A stretch of DNA of 64,000 bases from Longibacter sp051155795 (GTDB taxonomy: Bacteria; Bacteroidota; Rhodothermia; Rhodothermales; Salinibacteraceae): assembly GCF_051155795.1 (NCBI RefSeq), contig NZ_DAXETW010000014.1, positions 31,797 through 95,796 on the forward strand, read 5' to 3'. The position numbers and the translations under genes are program-made. Shown piece after piece: positions 51,278 through 59,107 of the stretch. Below the pieces are notes generated by a model. That model saw nothing but the letters and a program-made list of their open reading frames with translations. It had not been told where the DNA came from and did not search any database. How positions within the stretch are numbered: the stretch's first letter is position 1; the number at the start of each line of letters is the position of its first letter.

Positions 51278-53656
51278 ATGACGACATCCAGCCATGATTC
51301 CCACGGTGGAGAGGCGTCCGACGGTGATGCATCTTCCCGCGGGGCGGACGCGTCGTCCGGCGCGCAGGAACCGGCCGGGGCTAGCAGTGCGGCGTCGGGT
51401 GACGGCAGCGAAAACGGACGGGCTCGGTCCGTACAGCTGAGGGAACAGGCGATCGAAGCACTTGGGATCCTGGAGGAACGCGTCGAACACGACGTAAATC
51501 CCGAGCGTCTTCGCGCTTTTCTGCAGAGCCGCACGATCACGCCCGAAACGCTTTTCGAGGCGATGGCAGATTTCGGTCGGGCGAAGGGGCTCATTCTGAC
51601 GCCCCGTACTGTCGCCCCGACCAATCTGCTGGACCGGGGGTCGGAGTACGACCTGTTGATGCTGCCGGATGGCAACATCGGCATCGTGGAAGGTTTTGAC
51701 CCGCGCAGGGAAGAGGTCCTGACGCTGCATCTCGTCTCGCGTCGCACGCGTCGGTACTCGATTTACGACCTGGCGACGTCCCGCAACGATACGGTTTTCC
51801 TGCTCCATCTGGAAGGCATTGCCCCGCGATTCCTGGATGATGGAGAGCATGCCCCCCCGCTGTATACGGATCGCCTGGAGGAGGCGTACGACCCACACGA
51901 TCGGGTTGACAATATCCGGGAGACGTTCGAAAGCCTGCTCCGGCTGCTGAGCGATGAACGAAGGGACGTCATCACCATCTCCATGTACGCGGTGATGGTC
52001 TCGCTCTTCTCGCTTGTGATTCCATTGGCCTCTCAGGGAATCATCGACGCCGTATCTCTCGGCACCTTCACGAATCAACTCGTTATCCTGTGCGGGGCGA
52101 TTTCTGTCGGGCTCTTGCTGTACGGCGCCTTCACGATGCTGCAGTACTACACGGTTGATATTCTGCAGCGGCGGCTGTTCGCGGCGACCGGACTGGAGAT
52201 TGCGTACCGGCTGCCGATGATGAAGCGGTCCGCGCTGGAAGGGGAGTACGGGCCGGCGCTGGTTAACCGCTTCTTCGACGTGATCACGATGCAGAAGAGC
52301 CTGGCCAAGATTCTGTTGGACGGTTTGTCGTATTCGCTCGTCGCGGTGGCAAGCCTCATGCTGCTTTTCGTGTACAGCCCGTTCTTCCTCATCATCGGGC
52401 TTCTCGCCGTCCTGTTCACGCCCGTGCTGATCTGGGGTCTCGGCCGCAACGGGTTGAAGACGAGCATCATGGAATCGAGCACGAAGTACGCCATGGCGCA
52501 CTGGCTCGAAGACCTGTCTCGCTGTCACCAGAGCTTCAAGCTGAACAGCACGTCGTCCTACGTCCACGCCCGCACCGATCGTCTGGCGTCCAACTATGTG
52601 CGGCGCCGGGCCGACCACTTCCGTGTCTTCGGTCGGCAGCTCGCGAGTGCCGCCATCTTCCGCGCGATCATCGTGGGCATCGCACTCGGCATCGGTGGCT
52701 TCCTCGTCACCCGCGGCGACATCACGCTCGGCCAGTTCGTCGCGGCTGAGCTCGTCATTGTATCGCTGACCTCCGCCGGGTTCAACCTGGTCAAGCTGTT
52801 CGAGCAGGGCTACGACCTGCTCACCGCCATCAGCAAGATCCTCCACGTCACAGACAAACCGCTGGAGTCGGTCGGCGGCGAGCCCATGCCCGAGCCATCG
52901 GGGCCCGCCCACGTCCGCGTCCAGCAGCTTACGGTCACATACGAGAGTGGTCGGCGCGCGCTGGATGGCGTCTCGTTCGATATTAAGCCGGGTACGCACG
53001 TAAGCGTCCTGGGGGAAAGCGGCGCGGGGAAGACGACGCTGTCTCGATCGCTTGTGCGGCTGCACGCGCCGGATGGCGGTCGCATCACGCTCGACGGACA
53101 CGACATCTCGCGCCTGAATCTGCAATCGTATCGTCAAGCCGTCCGTCTCGCCCTCTCGGCGGATGAGCTCTTCAAGGGCTCGATCGAGGATAATATCACG
53201 ATGGGTCGCACCTACACGTACCCGGAGCTAGAGGAGGCCCTCCACATGGCTCATCTGGAGGAGGACGTTCTGAACCTGCCGCAGGGGCTGCAGACGCCCG
53301 TGACGTCGGCCGGCCTCGAGTTTCCCCAGGGATTTGTGCGTCGCATGATGATCGCCCGGGCCATCATCGGGCGGCCCCGTGTTCTGATCCTGGATGAAGC
53401 GTTCAACGGGATTGAGGAGCCGGTGAAGCAGAAGCTGGTCGAACGCATCTACAGCCACGAGGCGTGGACGCTCATCTCCGTCGTTGATGATGACCCGATG
53501 ACGATTCAGCGTTCCGATCACGTCGTGGTGCTCGACAGCGGGCAGGTCGTGTGGGAAGGCCCGCCCGACGCGCTGTCGCGTGATCCGGGTGACTTCCTGG
53601 AGTCGCACTTCCCACAACTCGTCGCTTCCCTCCGTGAAACGGCTCCAGCCGCATGA
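51278..53656 (+). CDS. ABC exporter (membrane plus ATPase domains) with degenerate ATPase motifs
   Basis: A 792-residue inner-membrane protein, first of an ABC/HlyD/TolC operon. Residues 1-45 are disordered; about 45-190 form an N-terminal cytoplasmic domain where type I exporters have a C39-like domain, but with no catalytic Cys/His. Six membrane helices lie at about 225-515 (VMVSLFSLVIPLASQGIIDA). In the ATPase domain Walker A (GESGAGKTTLSRS, near 580) and Walker B (RVLILDEAF, near 705) are intact. The Q-loop Gln is Ser (LALSADELFKGSIEDNI), the LSGGQ signature reads FPQGF, and the H-loop His is Asp (ISVVDDDP). Hydrolysis may be weak or need a partner protein. Confidence 0.9.
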   Translation: MTTSSHDSHGGEASDGDASSRGADASSGAQEPAGASSAASGDGSENGRARSVQLREQAIEALGILEERVEHDVNPERLRAFLQSRTITPETLFEAMADFGRAKGLILTPRTVAPTNLLDRGSEYDLLMLPDGNIGIVEGFDPRREEVLTLHLVSRRTRRYSIYDLATSRNDTVFLLHLEGIAPRFLDDGEHAPPLYTDRLEEAYDPHDRVDNIRETFESLLRLLSDERRDVITISMYAVMVSLFSLVIPLASQGIIDAVSLGTFTNQLVILCGAISVGLLLYGAFTMLQYYTVDILQRRLFAATGLEIAYRLPMMKRSALEGEYGPALVNRFFDVITMQKSLAKILLDGLSYSLVAVASLMLLFVYSPFFLIIGLLAVLFTPVLIWGLGRNGLKTSIMESSTKYAMAHWLEDLSRCHQSFKLNSTSSYVHARTDRLASNYVRRRADHFRVFGRQLASAAIFRAIIVGIALGIGGFLVTRGDITLGQFVAAELVIVSLTSAGFNLVKLFEQGYDLLTAISKILHVTDKPLESVGGEPMPEPSGPAHVRVQQLTVTYESGRRALDGVSFDIKPGTHVSVLGESGAGKTTLSRSLVRLHAPDGGRITLDGHDISRLNLQSYRQAVRLALSADELFKGSIEDNITMGRTYTYPELEEALHMAHLEEDVLNLPQGLQTPVTSAGLEFPQGFVRRMMIARAIIGRPRVLILDEAFNGIEEPVKQKLVERIYSHEAWTLISVVDDDPMTIQRSDHVVVLDSGQVVWEGPPDALSRDPGDFLESHFPQLVASLRETAPAA

Positions 53657-53789
53657 CGGGGCGTACATGTTCCGCCGAAGCCGGCCCTTACAGCCGGTTT
53701 CTACCGCGGGTATGTTCACGCATCACGCGGTATTTACATGTCGCGTGATGCGGTCTTTCCCTTTATCGTGTTTCCCTGCCCGTCTCCCC

Positions 53790-55130
53790 ATGTCTTCGTC
53801 CAACGCCCCGAGGCCGTCGTCCTCGAGTTCCGGTCCGACCGATTCGCCGTCCATCTGGAGCTGGCGTGGTTCGCACGCCACCCCATCGGCCCGCAACGCC
53901 GGCTCTCCGGAGTCATCGGGCCAGATGCTCAACAATCTGCACTCCAGCGCGCTGCAGGCCGCCGAAACGCCGCGGCTGTTCCAGCGGGTCATGATCGGAT
54001 CGGTCGCAGGACTCGTGGCACTGGCGCTGGTCCTGATGTTTGCGCCCTGGCGCCAGACAGTGGCTGGCTCGGGTCAGATCACAGCCTTTTCGCCGAACGC
54101 GCGGCCGCAATCGGTCGAATCGCAGATCCCGGCGCGGATCCGCTCCTGGCAGGTTGACGAGGGGGACGTCGTCGTCGAAGGAGATACGATCGCCACGCTT
54201 GAAGACATCAGCACCGGCTACATGGACAACTCGTTCGTCGACCGGATCGCGACAAGTCGGTCGAATGAGCTTGCCGTGCTCCGAATCGAGGTGCAGACGG
54301 CCCGCCAGAAGCAACTCCAGGCGCAGCAGAAGCTCCGGGCTGCGCGGGCGAAGTTCGACAATGCCGTTGCGGAGACGGCCACGGCTCGCGAACGCTACCG
54401 TCGCATTGAAGCGCTGTATCGGGACGGTCTCTCGTCGCTTCGCGCCTTTGAATCGGAGCAGCTTGACCTCCGGAAGGCGCGGACGGACTCGATTTCGGCC
54501 TCGGCCGACCTTGAAGCTGCCCAGCAGGATGTCGAGGCCGCGCGGTTGACGGTTCGCAGCCGGCAGAGCAACCTGGCCTCCCGGCGGGCCGATCTCGACC
54601 TGAAGCTGGAGAATGCGCAGGAGCGGCAGGCGGCCTCCGTGGTGCGCGCCCCGATCGACGGGACCATCGCCCGGATCAACCGGGCCGGCCCGGGCGAAAC
54701 CGTGAAGGAGGGCGGACAGCTGGCTATGATCGTGCCGACAATCGGCGACCAGGCGGCGGAGCTCTTCGTGAACAGCGTTGACGCCGCGATCGTCGAGCCG
54801 GGCCGGCGGGTGCAACTCCAGTTCTCCGGTTTCCCGGCACTGCAGTTCTCGGGTTTCCCCGGGACGTCAATCGGCACCTTCTCCGGGACGGTTCGAATCA
54901 TCGATCCGGTCGACGACGGGACGGGTCGGTACCGGCTCCTCGTCGTGCCGGACACATCCGGTTCCCGTCCGGCGTGGCCCGACGGTAGCTATCTCCGTCA
55001 GGGTTCATCGGTAACCGGCTGGGTGCTGCTCTCCAACGTATCGCTCGGATACGAAATCTGGCGCCGCATCAACGGTCTGCCTCCACAGATCCCGGTACGG
55101 ACCACGGGCACGAAGAAATCGGCGAACTAA
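53790..55130 (+). CDS. HlyD-family periplasmic adaptor
   Basis: A 446-residue adaptor from ATG 53790 (MSSSNAPRPSSSSSGPTDSP), linking the ABC exporter to the TolC-like channel. A Ser/Pro-rich cytoplasmic N-terminus of about 60 residues is followed by a membrane helix (MIGSVAGLVALALVLMFAPW), a lipoyl-like half (ARIRSWQVDEGDVVVEGDTI), a coiled coil (VQTARQKQLQAQQKLRAARA) and a second lipoyl half (ASVVRAPIDGTIARINRAGP, GETVKEGGQLAMIVP), then the beta-barrel domain. There is an in-frame repeat LQFSGFPA/LQFSGFPG at 54817-54864. It starts 134 bases after the ABC gene stop. Confidence 0.9.
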   Translation: MSSSNAPRPSSSSSGPTDSPSIWSWRGSHATPSARNAGSPESSGQMLNNLHSSALQAAETPRLFQRVMIGSVAGLVALALVLMFAPWRQTVAGSGQITAFSPNARPQSVESQIPARIRSWQVDEGDVVVEGDTIATLEDISTGYMDNSFVDRIATSRSNELAVLRIEVQTARQKQLQAQQKLRAARAKFDNAVAETATARERYRRIEALYRDGLSSLRAFESEQLDLRKARTDSISASADLEAAQQDVEAARLTVRSRQSNLASRRADLDLKLENAQERQAASVVRAPIDGTIARINRAGPGETVKEGGQLAMIVPTIGDQAAELFVNSVDAAIVEPGRRVQLQFSGFPALQFSGFPGTSIGTFSGTVRIIDPVDDGTGRYRLLVVPDTSGSRPAWPDGSYLRQGSSVTGWVLLSNVSLGYEIWRRINGLPPQIPVRTTGTKKSAN

Positions 55131-55266
55131 GCCCGTTGAACGATCGGATCCGCGTTGGCGCTTCGGGTCCACGGTTCTCCTCATGTCGGCATACGGATCG
55201 CGCTGTGCCGCCTGGATTCCTCTACGGCCGCCGTCCTCCGCCCTTCCCCTCGACCCTTTCATCCAG

Positions 55267-56769
55267 ATGATCCATGTTCTGACCGCTCGACTGTTGCCAC
55301 GCATCCTTGGCGCTCTGCTGTTGGGCTGTACCCTGATCGGGGTGTCCCTGTCTGCGGCGGCGCAGCCGGACCTCCAGGCGAACCCGGCGCCGATGCAGAA
55401 CCCGGATTCCTCTGTTCTATCGCTCGATGACTTCCTGCGAATGGTGCTTCAGGAAAGCCCTGAGGTTCGGTCGATTCGGCTGGAAGACGATCGGGCTGCC
55501 GCTCGCGTGCTTGAGGCGCGGGGTCTGTTCGATCCGACGTTTGCGTCCGGCTATGAGTACAAAACGCAGGATGAGAACGACAAGCTGAACGTTCTCCGAA
55601 GCGGACTGAGCGTGCCCTTCAATCTGCCGTTCAGTCCGAATCTGACCATGGACTACCGGCGGGGTCTGGGGTCGAGCATCGATCCGTCGGTGGCAACATC
55701 GGCGTTCGGAGAGACACGGGTCGGGCTCGAGGTGGCGCCGCTGGTGGGATGGACGACCGGAAAGCGGGGCGTGAAGTTGGAGAAGGTACGGCTCGAGCCC
55801 CGGCGCGCGGATGCGCGGCAGTCGGTGCGGCGCAATCAGCTCTTGCTCGACGCCACGCGGGCCTACCTGACGTGGGTCGAGGCGCAGCAGGTGCTGACCG
55901 TCAACCGCGAGCTGGTCGACGTGGCGGTAGAGCGACAGACCTTTATCTCGCGCCGCGCCCGGATCGGGGAGGAGGCAGCGATTGACAGTGTGGAAGCAGA
56001 GCTGATCGTGGTCAGCCGGGAGGGAGCCGTCGCGGCGGCCACGCAGAAGGCTGAACAGGCCGCCGCAAAGCTTGCGGTCTTTCTCTGGAACCCGGACGGC
56101 TCCCCGATGGGCTTCGACTTCGCAGCGCCGGACATGCCGGTCGAGGGGGCTTCCCCCGTCCTGCGCAGGGATGTGCCCGCGGAGGCGGAAGCGATGGATC
56201 GAGCGCTTCGCCGGCGTCCGGAGTTGCAGGAGATCGACGTCAAACTTCAGCAGACCCGTATCGACGAGCGTCTGGCGCGGGTCGGCCTGCGCCCGGACTT
56301 GAAGCTGGAGGCGCAGGCGGTCTCCTATGACGACACGCCGATGGACGTGGCCGACGTCAAAGTTGGCATCAAGATCGATCAGTCCCTCTTTTTCCGCGGG
56401 GATCGAAGCGCCGTGGACGAAGCGGAGATTGAGGTGCGGCAGACCGACCTGGAGCGGCTTCTGACGGAACGCAAGATTGAAGCCGACGTCCGTTCGGCCG
56501 TGGTCGGACTCCGAGAGGCGCAGCGCCGTGCCGAAGCCGCCGAGCGCCGCGTGCAGCTGGCGAGACGTCTTCAGCGAGCCGAGGAGCGACGGTTCGATCT
56601 CGGCGAGAGCACCCTTTTTCTGTTGAACCAGCGAGAGCAGGCGTTCGCCGAGGCTCGGGTGGAGCGAATCAAAGCACGGGTTGCGGTTCGCCACGCCCGG
56701 GCGGATCTGCAGTGGGCGACGGGAGCCATCGCCGATCCGTACCTCACGACGCTTCCTGGATCGCCGTAA
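55267..56769 (+). CDS. TolC-family outer-membrane channel
   Basis: A 500-residue outer-membrane efflux protein from ATG 55267; signal peptide LLPRILGALLLGCTLIGVSL with cleavage after SAAAQ. Two outer-membrane-efflux repeats are visible: the first around residues 55-255 (VLSLDDFLRMVLQESPEVRS, YLTWVEAQQVLTVNRELVDV) and the second around 300-490 (ALRRRPELQEIDVKLQQTRI, RLARVGLRPDLKLEAQAVSY, LFFRGDRSAVDEAEIEV). It completes the tripartite export channel with the two upstream genes. Its stop overlaps the 3' end of the convergent acyl-CoA synthetase gene by 26 bases. Confidence 0.92.
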   Translation: MIHVLTARLLPRILGALLLGCTLIGVSLSAAAQPDLQANPAPMQNPDSSVLSLDDFLRMVLQESPEVRSIRLEDDRAAARVLEARGLFDPTFASGYEYKTQDENDKLNVLRSGLSVPFNLPFSPNLTMDYRRGLGSSIDPSVATSAFGETRVGLEVAPLVGWTTGKRGVKLEKVRLEPRRADARQSVRRNQLLLDATRAYLTWVEAQQVLTVNRELVDVAVERQTFISRRARIGEEAAIDSVEAELIVVSREGAVAAATQKAEQAAAKLAVFLWNPDGSPMGFDFAAPDMPVEGASPVLRRDVPAEAEAMDRALRRRPELQEIDVKLQQTRIDERLARVGLRPDLKLEAQAVSYDDTPMDVADVKVGIKIDQSLFFRGDRSAVDEAEIEVRQTDLERLLTERKIEADVRSAVVGLREAQRRAEAAERRVQLARRLQRAEERRFDLGESTLFLLNQREQAFAEARVERIKARVAVRHARADLQWATGAIADPYLTTLPGSP

Positions 56770-58723
56770 TCGTTGACGGATCCTCGAGGCTCGACGTATC
56801 GCCGAGGTCGTCCCCGAGATACGCGTCTCGGATGAGCCGGCGCATGACCTTGGCGTTCCTCGTTTTGGGAAGTGCTTCGGTAAACAGGATGTCCCTCGGG
56901 CGAAGCGGCTTCCCAAGTTCAGAAACGACCTGTTGCATCAACTCGTCGCGTAGCACGTCATCCGCGGAAATGTCCGGGCGCAGAACGACAAAGGCCACGA
57001 CCTCGCTGCCTTTCACGTCGTGTGGGACGCCGATCACGGCGCTCTCCGCGACGGCCTCGTGGGCATTCAGTAGTGCCTCCACCTCGGCCGGGCCCAGCCG
57101 TTTTCCAGCAACGTTGATCGTATCGTCGGACCGTCCCAGGATATACCACAGGTCGTCATCATCGATGGCGGCGAAGTCGCCGTGGACCCACGTCTCGTCG
57201 AAACGGCGCCAGTAAGTGTCGAGGTAGCGCTCGTCGGCCTGCCAGAAGCTTCGCGTCATCCCGATCCAGGGCTTGCGGATGACAAGTTCGCCGACCTCGC
57301 CGCGGACGGGTTCACCGGACGGATTGACGACGTCGGCGGCCATCCCGGGAACGGGTCCGGAGAACGCGCCCGGTTTCAGCGGCCGAAACAGATTCCCGCA
57401 CAGGATGCCGCCCGAGATCTCGGTCCCGCCGGAGTAATTGAGGATGGGTTTCTCCCCATCCAAAACCGTCTCGAAGCACCACTGCCACGACTCCGGATCC
57501 CACGGACTGCCGGTCGACCCGACGGCGCGGAGCGACGACAGATCGTGCTTGTCGACCGGTTCGGTTCCGTGCGTTTTGAGGGCGCGGATCAGCGTGGGAG
57601 ACACGCCGAGGTGCGTGACGTCGTGGTCTTCGACGATCTGCCACAAACGGTCCGGGCCGGGGTAATCCGGCGCGCCGTCGTAGAGCACCATTGTGGCGCC
57701 GATCGTCAGCGTACCGAAAACGAGCCACGGCCCCATCATCCAGCCCATGTCGCTCATCCAGTACATCGTCTCGCCCGGCTTCAGGTCCATCGCGTGGTAG
57801 ATGTCCTGCGCGCCCTTAATGGGAAAGCCGCAGTGCGTGTGAACCGCTCCCTTCGGGGCACCGGTGGTGCCGCTGGTGTAGATCAGCATGACCATGTCCT
57901 CGGCCGCCGTCCGCTCAGTCTCGGCACTCCCGCTGTGTCCTGCCATGGCGTCGGCCCACCACACGTCACGCCCCGACGTCATCGGCGTGTCATCGCGCCC
58001 GAGGTGCGGGTGAACGATGACGTGCTCCACCGTCGGGCATTGCGCCAGCGCCTCGTCGGCTGTTTCCTTCAGGTGAATGGCCTTGCCGCGCCGAGTGAAT
58101 CCGTCTGCCGTGAAGACGGCTTTGGCTTCGGCTCCTTTCAGACGGGTCGCAACCGCCCCGGCCCCATACCCGCTGAACAGCGGGCAGAGGACCGCGCCGA
58201 TCTTTATGATCGCGAGGAAAGCGATCACGATCTCGGGCGTCATCGGCATGAACAGGCCGATGCGGTCGCCCTTCCCGAGACCCATCGCACGCAGCGCATT
58301 CGCGCACTGGCAGACCCGGTGATTCAGGGCGCCGTAGGTAAGGCTGACGGTGCTTCCATCTTCGGCTTCGTATCGCAGCGCGATACGGTCCTCCACGCTC
58401 GTCCCCTGCCATTTGTCGAGCAGGTTGTGGACAATGTTCATTTCTCCGCCGACGCACCACTCAGGAAACTCGATGCCGCGGGATAGGTCGACGATGTCGT
58501 CGTAGTCCCGGTAGAACTCGATGTTAAGATCGTCCAGGACGGCATCCCAGAACCAGGCGACATCATCCGTCGATCGCCGCTGAAGCTCGTCGTACCCATC
58601 GATGCCGTGCCGGTCCATGAACGCCTGCAGGTTTGATGCCGCCATGTCGGAGGGATCCGGTTCCCAGACGATCTCCTGTCCGAACGGAAAGGCCGGCGTG
58701 GTTGTGGAAGCGGTTTCAGACAT
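56744..58723 (-). CDS. AMP-dependent acyl-CoA synthetase, acetyl-CoA synthetase-like
   Basis: A 659-residue enzyme from ATG 58723 (MSETASTTTPAFPFGQ). It activates a carboxylic acid as acyl-AMP and then acyl-CoA. The N-terminal ACAS_N-type segment (VAWFWDAVLDDLNIEFYRDY, GGEMNIVHNLLDKWQG) is followed by the P-loop (MLIYTSGTTGAPKGAVHTH), GTEISGG and WVHGDFA blocks, the hinge (GRSDDTINVAGKRLGPAEVE) and the C-terminal catalytic Lys (LPKTRNAKVMRR). Length and N-terminal domain match acetyl-CoA and short-chain acyl-CoA synthetases; the exact acid is not clear. The longer upstream frame to 58918 is not protein-like. Confidence 0.92.
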   Translation of the reverse strand: MSETASTTTPAFPFGQEIVWEPDPSDMAASNLQAFMDRHGIDGYDELQRRSTDDVAWFWDAVLDDLNIEFYRDYDDIVDLSRGIEFPEWCVGGEMNIVHNLLDKWQGTSVEDRIALRYEAEDGSTVSLTYGALNHRVCQCANALRAMGLGKGDRIGLFMPMTPEIVIAFLAIIKIGAVLCPLFSGYGAGAVATRLKGAEAKAVFTADGFTRRGKAIHLKETADEALAQCPTVEHVIVHPHLGRDDTPMTSGRDVWWADAMAGHSGSAETERTAAEDMVMLIYTSGTTGAPKGAVHTHCGFPIKGAQDIYHAMDLKPGETMYWMSDMGWMMGPWLVFGTLTIGATMVLYDGAPDYPGPDRLWQIVEDHDVTHLGVSPTLIRALKTHGTEPVDKHDLSSLRAVGSTGSPWDPESWQWCFETVLDGEKPILNYSGGTEISGGILCGNLFRPLKPGAFSGPVPGMAADVVNPSGEPVRGEVGELVIRKPWIGMTRSFWQADERYLDTYWRRFDETWVHGDFAAIDDDDLWYILGRSDDTINVAGKRLGPAEVEALLNAHEAVAESAVIGVPHDVKGSEVVAFVVLRPDISADDVLRDELMQQVVSELGKPLRPRDILFTEALPKTRNAKVMRRLIRDAYLGDDLGDTSSLEDPSTITAIQEAS

Positions 58724-59107
58724 GAACGTGGTGTGGAAGAATGAGCCATTGGTCGGGGCGGAAAGATCAACCGGGAAAGGCGGACCATCCATCCGATATG
58801 ATACGTGCGAAGGTGCGACGGTAGCAAACGCCGGGCGCGGTCGTGTCGCCACCCGATGCACGAGCGGGTTCGACGGCCGTGCGGGATCAGGACATCGGCC
58901 CGGAACGGATGGTGCCACGTCTGTTACAATTCATATACTCCCTCGAACAATCACTCGCCTCGTTCCGCGTCGCTTTCGTTTCCGCCGCCGGAGCACGTGG
59001 CGGCCGAGCACGCGGCAACCCACGTTGTTCTGATCGTTGTCGGCGTGGCCTTCGGGGTTGGACCGAATCGGTCCCAGGGTGTCGCCCGCGTCCCGTCCCT
59101 TGGTTTC
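58724..59107. other. Divergent intergenic region
   Basis: A 384-base gap between the divergent acyl-CoA synthetase and histidine kinase genes. An AT-rich patch at about 58920-58945 (TTACAATTCATATACT) is a possible promoter. No gene recognised. Confidence 0.4.

Noticed and set aside
51191..53137. 648-codon minus-strand frame opposite the ABC exporter
   Set aside because: Shadow of a clear ABC transporter gene; no recognisable domain.
55417..56916. 499-codon minus-strand frame opposite the TolC gene
   Set aside because: Shadow; the plus-strand TolC protein has a signal peptide and both efflux repeats.
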